Shown here one piece after another: positions 1 to 13,000 of a stretch of 64,000 bases of DNA. Every line of letters begins with the position of its first letter. The first letter of the stretch is position 1. Location of the stretch: contig CALNVZ010000174.1 of the NCBI GenBank assembly GCA_940671915.1, positions 73,610,537 to 73,674,536 of the forward strand, read 5' to 3'. The notes beneath the pieces are model-generated. The model saw only the letters and a list, made by a program, of their open reading frames with translations, had not been told where the DNA came from and did no database searches. The translations under genes and the position numbers were made by a program. This stretch comes from Paracentrotus lividus. Lineage: Eukaryota; Echinodermata; Echinoidea; Camarodonta; Echinidae.

Positions 1-389
1 TTGTGGTTTTTTTTTTTTTTTGCCTAAATATGATTACAATCAATCACCGAGGGTATATAAAAATAATAAGACTCTAAACCAATTTAAAAGGCATGCATTG
101 TATATGAGATGAACACTTGGAAAACAAGTTGATTGTACTAATAAAACGAATTTTTACATTGTACTTAAATCTATGTCTTTCGCTACAAATTTATATTTTC
201 TTAACAATTCAAAACATTGACTTTTGAGTCCATCATTATACACATTTAATTCTATGTCAATTGGCAAAGTATTGCACTATTAGGCATAAAGTAAGGCACC
301 CATGGTAACTGACTAAACACTGTTCATGACCTAACATCTTCTTCTTTCATGTCCATCATTTGCACAATCATTAGACATTTGGCCAAAAC

Positions 390-560
390 TTTGCACATTG
401 TAAAGCCCTCTCATTTGCAGCCACCAGGTCTTCCTGGTTGCAATTCTCCTTAAAATCTGGACACTGGAGGGGGTGCCCAATGCTTTGGGGCATACCACAG
501 TCACAGATTACATTGTTGTCTCAAGTATAATTGTCTTTGGTTCTTACAGCAGTTTCGAAA
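390..560 (-). pseudogene. C-terminal tail fragment of a non-LTR retrotransposon ORF
   Basis: The minus strand reads CDCGMPQSIGHPLQCPDF, then ENCNQEDLVAANERALQCAK. This resembles the Cys/His tail at the end of many LINE polyproteins (C.CG...HLL.CP, then a helix ending in ERAL). A sister fragment with the same layout lies at 17370-17545. It sits downstream of the HMBS stop. The exact clade cannot be told. Confidence 0.6.
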
Positions 561-1038
561 TATGTCAAAAAGGTTCCCTGAACTGGAGTTATGTAAATAG
601 TACTGGCTCCTCCAACACACACACCCAACAATAATGCTGAAAGAAGTTAAAGATTTCTTTTATGTGATAATACCAAAAGTTTCCAGCTTCATTTGATTGC
701 AATTATAATAATTTTTTTTTCTTTTTTTAAACACAGTACGAACAGTCATCCTAGCAAAATCCATTTTGACTGAAACAGTATTTAAGAAACATGACATTTT
801 TGTACAGTGTGTTATTTAACACCAATAAGTTTCCTTAATAAATGTCCCTGTTCATCATAAAAGGAAAGTCACCACCCTGTCTCTCATGTAATCTACAAAC
901 TATTCTCAAAATCAAATTCTTGAAAAAACTTTGTGTGGATGGGTACATGTATCTCCCAATCTCCATACACTTTATCTCATTATAAATGCCATCAAGCAAT
1001 AAAATAGTTTACTTAAATTATTCCAGGAATGATGCAGT

Positions 1039-4000
1039 TTATTTTCTCCTTTCCGCTATCTCTGCTTTAGCTGCCTCTAAAATAGGGCCCGCTCCTTTCT
1101 TAAAAAGACTTTTGGCAACACATACTCCTAAGGCCTCGGCTTGATGCATTGTCTTCTGGGATATCCACGGTGCTATAACGCTTGAGAAGAGCTGATATTC
1201 TTCTTGACTGGTGTCTTCATCAATGGAATGCTGTTTGAGAAAAGAGAAATAGATAGCTAAACTTCGTAACAGAAATTTTAACGTCATTTTGTCTCTGACG
1301 AAGATTCTGCTAGGATCGAAAGCTCAGGCTCCTTTTGACTTCATTTTACACCATTAGCTCTCCTTTATTGGATAAGCAGTTTCAGCAGTTCTCTTATTTT
1401 GTAGAATTTTTTTTGGTGAGTTTTAAATGCTCACGCTATTGAGAAGTCTATCAATTTGATTGTGTGTTAAATATAGGATGCACTTAGCACTTTAAGTCTA
1501 CTTAACTCTTTGAGAAACACCCCTCTGATATTAATTCTTTGATGAATGAATACTGTGGATTTTCATAAAAAATTAAACCATTTTCTAGCACCTGCATAAA
1601 AAGTGTCAGCTTACTTCCTAATGGAAAGTGTTTGCCTGTATGCATCAATGTGTGTTAATGGGAAATTCTTGTGATAGCTCTATAAAAGCATATTTCTTTT
1701 CTGTAGAATACAACAGCAAACACCTCTACCTAATGAACAACAAGTATTGGCATTTAAAACATTAGTCTATTTCAAGGCAAGATAAACCTTACAGGATAAT
1801 TTTCAGCCATTTTGTATTGTTTTGCAACCCCTAATACCAATGCTCCATATTGCCCTCAAGAACCCATATTCAAGGAAACGCATCTACCCAAATTAACCTT
1901 ATTTTGATAATCACCTCTTGCGATAATTCTTCGGGAAGTGTGATTGATTGTTCTTCTTCTCGTAACTCTGATCCATCCAGACTTAATACAGAAGCATTGA
2001 GAGTTAGCTGTAAACAATCACAAAACAATCAAATAATGTTGGATGTGACAAATTTTACGAAAACCTATGACCAATAATAACTTTTTTTTTTCAATATATG
2101 AATTATTCTATTTAGAAACCTACAAATATAATGTACATGTTATTATATTGTTGATAAGCTAAGAGAAATCACCACAGAAAGCTTATACACCGTATGAAAT
2201 TCAATTATTTATGAAAAGAAATAAATTTAATTATGTATGACAAGAAATTGTCATAACAAATCAACTCATGGTAGCAACGTCGCACCTTAAATTTAATTTC
2301 ATGTACTTACTTGTATGAATAGCATTGAACTACATTCTTATGGCAGTCAGTTACAAAAGATAAAATGAATTCTCACTTTATTGTCCTCTAGTTGAGAATG
2401 AACAGCGACGGGGGCGCTACAACCACCCTCTAGAGTCTTTAGGAGCCCCCTCTCTGCTATGCATCGGATCAGGGTTGGGAGGTGGTTGAGTTGTCTTAGG
2501 AGACGGTGCATCTTGCGATTCTTGGTCTTGATTTCGATTCCCAGAGCCCCCTGACTGACGGAGTACTTGCAGATGTCAGGTTTCAGAATCTACACATGCA
2601 ATTGAATATGACATGATAAATAAGAAAAAGAACTGGGTGGTGTTTCACAAAGTGTTAAGTAGAGCTAAGCTGCACTTAACTTCTTTTGTATTATAACAAG
2701 CAAGTTATTGATTGTCTTCTCAATGACACGCACCCCCTTAGCATGGTCAGTCCAATGAGGTGCACAAAACTAACGATTTAAGTGCGATTTTTAAGTCTAC
2801 TTATTTGTGAAACACCACCCTGGTCACTTCTGTAAAAAACTATGAAAATTTGGTTGTGCAGGAACTAGCTATTCCTTGCGGGTAAATTGATAATTGCAGA
2901 TCGTCTGCTGATATCATATGCTTTTTTAATGCAGTGAATGACATGGCTTATGAATTCAGAAAGTTGTGCATAAATCATGATGTATTGTCTTTTTTACCAA
3001 CAATTTGTTGTTTTCTATTGCCATATGTCTATCAGTTTACATTTTTACATTTTTGGATCCGCGCCTGAGTGAATTCCTGCACAACCTTAATTTTGTATCC
3101 TTTATAAAAGTGGGCAGCATTCACACAAGCATAAGTTGCTTTGTTTTTCAGACTTTTTGGTGTCACATGAATTTAGAGCTTCCTATACTTATATCCCTAC
3201 CCTCCCCCTCCCAAAAAAAGCATTATGTATAATGAACCAACCGTTTTAAAAGTGTAAGTTGTTGCTTTTTGAGAGAGAGAGACACACTACCATTTCATCA
3301 CCAACATCATCCCCAATGACATTACGATCATCCTCATCATGTTTGTACATGTAGGCCTACCTGACTTATTCTGTGTTCCCAGCCCATCCTAAGAAGACCG
3401 GCTACAGCTAAGACCAATCCATCATAGACCTGGCCCTCATCCAGCTTCCTCAGTCTAGTGTTTAGATTACCTCTCTGTTCACAGGCAGTTCAGGATTACA
3501 AGTTCAACTTTTCCACATTATTCATTCACACAAAGTAACTAAGTGTATAAAACAGTAATTTTTACCAGTAGCTGGTAGCTTAAGTGTGACTAAGAACCTC
3601 ATGTTCAAGTAATGTGAAAATTACTTTAAACTAGGCCTACAGTCTGTGTCAAATAAAATGGTACAAGTGGAAAACATTTTTTATAGCATGAAGATTAATC
3701 ACTTTATAAAGCAGGAAGATCAGACTTTCACTTGTAATTTTTTCATCACATTTGGTGTTGTAATTTTGGAAATATGACTAGTTTTCTACAATCAAGAAAA
3801 ATCCATTTTCCGCACGCCGCCCCATGCCTTTGTGTATCAGATTTCGCATAATGGCCATGAAGTGTTCAATTTCGATTTGTTCCTCGTTGCACAAAATTTA
3901 GCATAACTTTTGTTTTACGAAAGCAAAGCGCATCAGCAAGGAAAATCTTTTGGCTTTATGTTGGTACCACCTGCACATATTGTTTGAAAATATAAAACCA

Positions 4001-7000
4001 CCCCCCCCCCCCAATTTTTTTTTCATTGAACTGTTTTAAAGGATACAACATCTTTGAAGACAAGATGAGGAAACTTTCTCTTTAACTGAGCTACTCTTCT
4101 CACTGAGCTTGTTCCAATTACACTGCATTAGAATAAAAAGGAGAAACATATATTTGTACATGATATGTAAATGGTTTGAAAATCTGGAAATAAAAGGGAG
4201 AGGGTGAAAATTGGATGCTTCATAGAAAGTATTTAAAATAATTAATACAAGCGGGTTAAAAATATTTGTTATATAGAATAGACTCATCCTCGTGCAAGAC
4301 CTTTCACATCATTTGCCATCAATTGCTGGTAAAGAAATGACAATATATTAGATGATATTTAATGTCACATTCACCTTACTACTAAAAATTGTCCAAAATC
4401 AAAGGGATGTATTTAAAATCTAATTCAAAATATTCAATTGTGACATGGCCAAGGACAAATCCTCCATTTGCTTTCACAAAAAAAGGTAAATATCCTAGAC
4501 ATCCATTTTAATGGGTACACAACAAATATCATATAGATTTCAGATTTGTTTGAAGCAGGGACACTGCCATTATCAAAGATACTTGGTGTGTCACCTATAC
4601 AATACATCCAAGAAAATGTATACCCAAATTTGGGAGTCCTGTATATCTTTCTTATTTAGTCGACCTTAATTCTTTGTTCATTTTGAAGAGTAATTCCTAT
4701 CCTTTCCAATGATACCAAATATATCTGTGCTAAAATGAAAAACTGAACAAGATCTTAAAAAAAAAAAAAAAAAAACCTGTGTCAAAATCACCTTGCACCA
4801 AGTTTTGCTAAAAGCATTCCATGCATTGCAATAGTCCAATAAACCTCCCCTGTGAATGACTCATGGAGTCTTGCCTCAGACAATGAATGAATGTTCAGGA
4901 TGCCACAGGTTGGCTCTTACCAAACTTAGTACAAGGGAATTTTGACAAAGGTTTTTCCAAAGCCCAAGTTGTTGTATCATCCATGGTAGCAGAGGCATAA
5001 GTGGGACACTGGACATAAAAAAAAATAAAGAAATGATCAATTGTAAGCATAAGGACCTCACAGGATTTTTGTACATTATTCTGAGATGCACCTGTTCAAA
5101 TCTATGTTATATAGTAACAGTACCTGACAAGACTCACCTCCCCTCTTTCAATGTATCAATGGTGATTCCTGTATACTTCTTATGAAGGACTAGGGCATCA
5201 TGTGGGTCCTCCCTCCTACAAAGAAAGTTAGAGACATCAGTTATATATGGAAGTTGAGCCTAGTCTAATTTTGTCAATCTCAGAGTGGCCATAATGAAAA
5301 TGAGCTAATCCTTAACTAAATTATCACAAACAAAATAATCATTCAAGAGGAAATTCCTCAGTCACATGGCTCCCATGTGTGTTTGATGTACCTACATGTA
5401 AAGAAAACCACAGCCTTCTTTCTTTATATAGGTGTATTTCCCTTGTCAACCCCCTTGTCACACCCCCCCCCCCCAACAAAAAAAAGCAAGAAAACACAAA
5501 ACAAAGACAAAGATCACTAAGACTGGTATTAGCATCACTAGACATACTTTTACCATTTCACATTGAGCAAATATCAAATTGCAAATTGGCCACATTGTAG
5601 AGGTAATCAGTTAATCTGACAATATACCTTTCTGGCTCTAAATAGACAACATCTTTATGAAGCCACACTCACTCACAAATGGCTCCTATAGCCATATCTG
5701 AAGGTAATCTTGACGGCATGTCTTTAAGTGAATGAACGATCATATCCACTTCATCTAAGGCCAGGGCCTTCTCTAGTTCCTTGGTGAAGAGGTTTGATTC
5801 GCCAATGGACGCCAGAGGCTTGTCCTGAATGTGATCTCCTATGGTTTCCATAGTAACTGAAATGATACGCAGAAGGTGGTACAAATGTTTATGATTAACA
5901 ATAATTTGAAATTATGGATAACGCAGACTTCTCTCCCTAGGTACCATTCAACCTATAAGGTGCACTCATACTAATCCAAACACATGAGCATTTGCACCCT
6001 TCCCGGTTACTTGATTTACAACCTGGGTAGGGTAAAGCTACGTTTACATGTAGGTTGATAAAATACCTTATTCAACAAGGAAGCTGAGTGCCATGCCAGC
6101 ACAAACCAAGTGATTGGACCGATTCACTATAAATCAATTTAAAAATTTTATGCATCTTCTTCCAACTTTCTCTTTGTTACAGAGAGATTGCTGTGGATGA
6201 TCATTGTAAAGTGATATTGTAAATTCAGTATTTAAATGCAAGAAAACTAGATGATTCCTGGTAACTCCTACAACTTGTCGTAAGTAATTCATAGTAACAT
6301 TGTCTGGCAAAAAGAGAAAACTTGGCTTTATAAATGAAATTTGAGCTTTCTACCACAGTAGATATAGTACTAACCTATCTTGAATTCAGTTTCTGGATGA
6401 GCTTTCTGCAGAGTCTCCACCACAAGATTGGTTTGTATCATGGCCAGCTTTAATGAACAAGAAAATAAAGTTAATTACATAAAACATCAAAACGTTTTTT
6501 TTTTAACTTCACATATTCTATGACAAAGATAATCCAATAGCCGATAGGGGGTCTATATAAAAGATATCAAAATTGTAAACTTGACTTACAGTACTTCTAC
6601 AAATATTCTGACTAACCCTGACTAAAGTTTCTTGAGAACTTATTAAAGCAAGATTGGAACATTTTTATTGAGGGGCATTATGGAAGACCCTACGAGCTAC
6701 AGACTTGGGTTGCTATCTTCAGAACAGGCATGCAGGATTGAATTATCCTGGCAGATGATGTTGCTTTGATTGCTACTACACTATCCACAGGCTGTAGTGT
6801 AAAGTGGGTTTTATATGCATACAGACTCTTCACGAAAAGCCTGTGTTTAGTGAAGCTGAAGTCCTGCCATTTTATTATTATTCCCTTCTCTTGTTGTGGT
6901 GTACACCCAGGGGGGAGTGGGGGTTACTCACCACATTATGATGTGCTACTCCTGCGCGTCCCCAAAAAGCTTCAAAAAGCGTGTGTTATCAGCCTTCCAT

Positions 7001-10000
7001 CGTTGACGCTTTCCTTAAAATAGGGGTGTTTTTTAATTTAGATCGCCATTTTCATTGAAATAGGGGTGTTTTCAGCAGAAATTGCTGTTTATATGGAGTC
7101 CAAATTTCCAGGTGTTTACGCCATTTAATGTATGTTTTTCAGTCAGATGTCAAATAGGTGCAAATTAGACTATATGCTACATGACGTTTAGGGTCCATTT
7201 TCAGGGTCTGGGGACTCGCATGGGTAGCACTTATGTCTTTGAGTGACCCCCCCCCTTTTACAAAAGTGTTTTTCGCATCGATTCACAATCCAAAGTCCAA
7301 AATAAGCTTCCCTCTTTTAGCTTTTTCTTCTTGTTCTTCTCCCTCCACTTGTTAGAGATCACGTTCACGTGGAAAACCAATGGGGAATCTCTTGTGTGCG
7401 TGATACACACAGATCGTTACGCCCGTTCATGCAGGAAGCTCTGGCGAGCGCCCATCCCAGCAGAGGTCTAAAACAACCGTTGTAAACATTATGTTTCTTT
7501 CAAACATTTTCATAGAAATTCACCGGAAATCATGAAAGGAATACCACAAGCTCTCTCACACATATCTCTTAGTGCAATGTGGTCACCATGAGACTATATT
7601 TGATCGGTAATATGCCGTTTCATTTTTTGTTACCAAAACTATACACCAGGTTTAAGTATAAATTGGAGATATGAATAAGGATTGTTTTACGATCAGGGTA
7701 CACCGTCAAAAAATGGCCTTCTGTGCACCATAAAAACAAATAGAGGTATGGTAATATGAAATCTACGATGGCAAGCTATTGGGCACTGTTAGAGCAACCT
7801 ACAAGAGAAAAATAAATTTTTGAAATACACATTTACTTCTAAAAATAGACCATTATATGGCATTTTAGGGCAAAATTACTGTCTCATTTTATTTTTTCTG
7901 ATTTTGAGCCTGGGCATCTTGATTATTAGCAATCATTCGGCTTGCTTTTCCAATCAGAATTGACTACTGAAATGCGATTGCTAAAAAAAATGAAAACCCC
8001 AGAAGCTAGAGTTAATTTGATTTTTTGTGGCCATTAACCAAAAATGGGATGCCAATTCTGTCAAAAAATGTCCTCTCCAAAATCGGTGGTTTTACGCATA
8101 GTTAGACATCACTTGATGAACAATGTTTTTGTCTGTAAGAACACTTGTATATATGCCACAAACTTATAATGTTTATTTCACCCACATCCATATATTTCAC
8201 GTTACAATGTTGTCAAATCACGTTCTGTCAAAAACGTCCTCTCCAAAAAAATGAAGCAATTGACTTTACGTGTAATACAAAATTTGAACCCCTATAGAAA
8301 TATAAGTTGGTAACCTCATGCCTCCAAATTTAAAAGCAATATCATTTTACTTGTCTAGAACACATACACAAAACTTGAGGAAAAACAAAACAACTTTTTT
8401 TTTTTTGGTCCAGTGAGACAAAATGGAGTACCCTGATCGTAAAACAACCCATAAGCGACTAAGAGTTAGCTAAAAAAAAAAGAAAGAAGAAGACTTTAAT
8501 AAGCTTTTCAGACTGCTATTTCTTAACCCCGTATACCCCGTACTATCCTTAACCCAATACTATCCTTAAATCCATACTATCTTTTTTTGCTTTCAGACTG
8601 TGTTTTTTAACCCCATACTATACCCAACAAAAAAAGTAAGTCCCCCCCCCTAATCAAATTGATGTAACTTTTTAACAAAGAGGAGTTTTACATATTTTAT
8701 TACATGTGCTTGAAGGTAATTCTATCAGCTTACATTTGAGCGAATTTTACTGAAATTCGTTTTCAATGAGTACAGTCAAAAGGCAAAAATGTCACTTTTC
8801 GAAAGTCAAAAGGTTAATTTCATAACTTTAATTGAAGATGCTAGTACTACATGTTCCTATGTTATAGTGCAGTCAGACCGGCCAGACCGACCTCAAACCA
8901 ACTACAATGAAATGAAAATTTCAAGACGGTTTGTTTGTTAGTTGGTTTGAGGTCGGTCTGGCCGGTCTGACTGCACTATAACATAGGAACATCTAGTACT
9001 ACTAGCATCTTCAATTTAATATTATTTGAACAAATTCAGAGTTTTCAACAAAAGATATGTTCAGAAGGGTTTTTGCACTTAATTGCTAACACATCAAATG
9101 ATTTTTGCAATAAATTTCACGGTTGGATGCACATGAGGTAAAATTTGCATAAACTGCATTTTTTACACATTTTTATTTTTAAAAATTACTGATTATGACG
9201 GAATATGCAATCTGGAAGACTGTTTTAAACAATACTCATCAATTCACGGTTGAATGAACACTTAATAAAAACAAAAAAGGATATTTTCAAATTTCTAAGA
9301 TAAGTATTGTTCCATATTTATGAAATAAAATCATTTTATCAACATTTTTTTGTTATACATGTATGTATGTCAAATTATTTGTTTCAAATAATGTTATGGC
9401 ATTTTATTAAAAATTCATGCTTCAATGAACACGTGATACGTGAAAAGCCGTTTTTTCGCTTGTGGACTGAAATTCAATTGCTTATTTTGAATAATTGTCA
9501 CAGACCTTCTTGGATACTTCATTTGATTTGAGTTTCACGAAAATTCCAGGGTTTTACGCTTCAGTGAGCAGAAGTTATTAGAAAAACATGCAAATAAGAA
9601 GAAATTTCAGGGCTTTGGCCCCACTCCGTACCTTATCAGATTATCAATTTAGCGTTTGTTCCTGTTAGTTAGTACCATCCAGAAGTTGTGTGCCAAGTTT
9701 CATGGAAAAACTCTCAGTAGAATTAACAAAAATCATCCAAGAAATTAAGCCGAATGTCAATATTGTTAAAATTTTGATTTCCTCTCAATTGACTTTGTGT
9801 ACAATCTCGAGGCAAAAACAAACCCCAAATCAACATCCTGGAACTTTTTAACAAAAAGGTGTTGAGTAATATCGTTTGGCAGTTATGTTTATATACTCAT
9901 CGACTAACTCATGTGCGAATATGAGATAAAACCTTTCCGTCATGCATGAATAAACATACGTTAAAGGCAAAAATGTCATTACAAAAGTCACAATAGTCAC

Positions 10001-13000
10001 CTTTAAAGTGTGCTCACTCGTCCATGACACGACGAATAGTGCTCATTTTTTCACAAAATGTGACGATAATGTTGATGATAATATCTGATTTCAATTCTTT
10101 AAATAAAATTGTTGGATTTTACCATTTTTGGACGCCTGAACGTAATACTTAAAATTGTGCTCACTCATCCATGAAAAATAATGAAATGTATCGGAATTGG
10201 TGTTGGATGACCAAATTTTTGATGATAAATCCACCAAAACAATTAAACACAAGGTAAGAAGGAAATCTTACAAAATTGTTTTTTTTACAGCCTCCAAAAT
10301 GACCCTTGTGACTTTTGAAAATGTCCATTTTTGCTTTAAACGTTGATCACTCAATGTCATTTTTTCACAGAAGGTACTCAATAAGTGTAGAAAACCTCCC
10401 TCCAAATTATTATGCTCAAAACAAGCCCGTTCAAAAGTTACGTCATTTTGATTAGGGGGGGGGACTTACTTTTTTTGTTGGGTATATTAGCCGGGGTTAA
10501 GAAAATCAATGCTTTTCATACTGCACACTCCTTAACCCCAGACTATTTGCTGGATCATGAATTTTAATGATTTCACTCTCTTCCTTTATGTTATTTGTTG
10601 TTTTTTACTCTTTCCTTATGTTTTTCATTGCTTTTCTCTTTTTCCTTGTTATTTACTGTTTTTCTCTCTTTCTTTATGCAATGCTCAACACTAACATTTT
10701 ATAGGAGTTGCCCTGCAGGGCAACAAAATATTTTATTTTCCTCCAAAGTGGTGGCCCAAATGAAAATCTGGTTGCCCTGCCAAAAAAGCAAAAACAATGA
10801 CAACATTGAAGATTTGATTTTTATGTAAAAAATGTGATTTGCAATGAACTCATAATGTAACTTATATTTTACAGGGTCAAAAGCCCAATACATTTAGTCT
10901 GTCATGTAAGCCTTTACATTAGTCTCGCAAAAAAAATGTGGTTGCCCAGTTTGGGCAACTACTTTGGTCATTTCTTCCAAATTTGGTTGCCCCGGGCAAC
11001 AAGGCACATGCTAATTTTGAGCGTTGCCTTATGTAATTCATTGTTTTCCTCTTTTTTCTCATGTCATTCCTTGTTTTTCTTTCTTTCCTTTAATGTTTTT
11101 CATTTAAAAAAAAAATCTCTCCTTATGATATTCATTGTTTTACTCTCTATCCTTATGTTTTCTTTTTTTCTCTCTCTCTTTCCTAATGTTATTCATTGTT
11201 CTTCTTTTGTTCTTGTGTTATTCATTGTTTTTCTCTCTTTCCTCATGTAATTGTTTTCCTCTTTTTCCTTATGTTTTGTTGTTCATTGTTTTGTCTTTTC
11301 TTGTGTTATCGAGTTTATAATAATGACGCACATTCACTGATTGGATATTGCTTAGCCCCACTTTTCCTTAGCACGGTTTGGTTTCAGACTATAGCTCTCA
11401 GCACTGCAATTGCCTGGCCAACTTTGAAATAACCCAGGTAATCTGGCTTTTGAGCAGGGCCAGATAGTACCGTATTATTTACTGTGCTAGCCTACTTTGG
11501 TAAAGGGGGAAGTTCACCCTGGAATTTTATTGGTTTTAAAAAATGCAGACAAATAAAATAAAATTTATATGAGTGAAAGTTCGAAGAAAATCGACCAAAA
11601 AATAGTGAAGTTATGAATATTTAAAGTTTTGATTCTGCGACATCATGAGCGAGCAGCTCTCCTATGTGTTAAGTATAAATTCTACAAATTTGTAATTCTA
11701 CAAATTTGTCTTTTTTCATGGTGTTTCATAAAAGAATGGGTCAATTCGATAGAAGCATGTATGTATAGGTTTAACCACACAGGTGAAATAATTAATATTC
11801 TTCTGAAAAAATGACACTTTAATGAATTTACATTACATGACACAGCTTGTGACGTCACAGAATCAAAACTTTTTTTAATATTAAAGATAAACTTGAGTTG
11901 TAGCAATAATGAAAAAATAATGTTCAACAGATTAAAAAAAAATTTACATTAGAATTAGTGGAAGTGAAAATAAATGATAATAGCAACATGATTTTGGTAA
12001 TAATGTAAAATAGCTGAGTAATGAGCAAATAAAGGAAAAAATGTCGGGCCGTCAACACGTGGTCACCTCTTACAGCCATGCGGCGACCATGTGCAAAGCG
12101 TATTGAACAGTTGCATGCCCGCAGTTTGCAACGTATGTGTGCGATATTGTGTGCGGGGAGTTCTGGCGAGATAGCGGAGCTCCGAGCTGCATCAATTTAA
12201 CCGTCCTGACCACTATTTTCTCCAAATATCACCTGAAATCATGCATGGAAGATAACTAAGTTACATCTCGTGTCAGTATATTTATATGTAAATGAAACAA
12301 TGTGACATTGTGAGGTCATATTAATACAATTCCTTCCAATTTACTTTTGGCTACAACAACTCTCATTTAGGTTCAATAACTTCATTATTTTTTGGTCGAT
12401 TTTCTTAACACCTTTCACTCATATTTTTCTGCATTTTTAAAAACCAATTTAAACCTGGCAGTGTGAACTTTCCCTTAACCCCGGGAAATAGAAGGTACTA
12501 AGGAAGGCCCCCCCCCCCTTTATAGCACTACCTATTTCCTGAGGTTAAGGATTTTAACTATAGTCTGAAAAGCATAGTCTGAACCCTAACCCTAACTGCA
12601 TGGGCCACATCGAAATGCCTACAAGTTCGTTTGTACAGAGCCAGAGGACAATGCATTTTGATTGTTGGGCGCTCTGATTAGCTATCGCGTCGAGCTCCGC
12701 CTTCTGGTTGCGATGACTGAAGTACGTTGACCGTAACTGAACAACGCGATGCAGCTGTTCGCGATATTAAAAGACCGCTTTTGTCGTGCGCGCTGTCAAG
12801 TGGACCCATTTTGCAAGAAAAACTGCAAGACTCGACTTCATAAAACGTGCGCCCGCAAAGCCACTCTTTCAATACTTTTTAGAATAAAGAAGAGAAATAT
12901 AAAAAGGAACGTCAACAAATTCACACCTGCACACTGTCGGACTCCACCCGACAGTTGAAAACGTATAAAGAAATGAGGACTTAAAATATTAAATGACGAA

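Larger units (their letters stand above)
8498..12575. mobile_element. Outer decayed element carrying several nested insertions
   Basis: GCTTTTCAGACTGC followed by TTAACCCC at the left is mirrored by TAACTATAGTCTGAAAAGC at the right. Between them lie at least three independent inverted-repeat elements (8621-10484, about 10677-11030, 11502-12476) and a pyrimidine-rich minisatellite. The outer boundary is approximate because the repeated TTAACCCC/CAGACTAT motif occurs several times. Confidence 0.4.

Noticed and set aside
1039..1046. AATAAA overlapping the HMBS stop codon on the minus strand
   Set aside because: Too close to the stop to be the main polyadenylation signal; likely chance in an AAATAA context.
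4876..5008. Minus-strand open stretch after an AG, considered as an extra HMBS exon
   Set aside because: Its translation does not match the enzyme, and exons 4 and 5 (5215-5138 and 4122-4047) join in frame without it.
10595..11432. Several Phe/Leu/Ser-rich frames resembling membrane proteins
   Set aside because: Produced by a pyrimidine-rich minisatellite; no splice sites or conserved motif.
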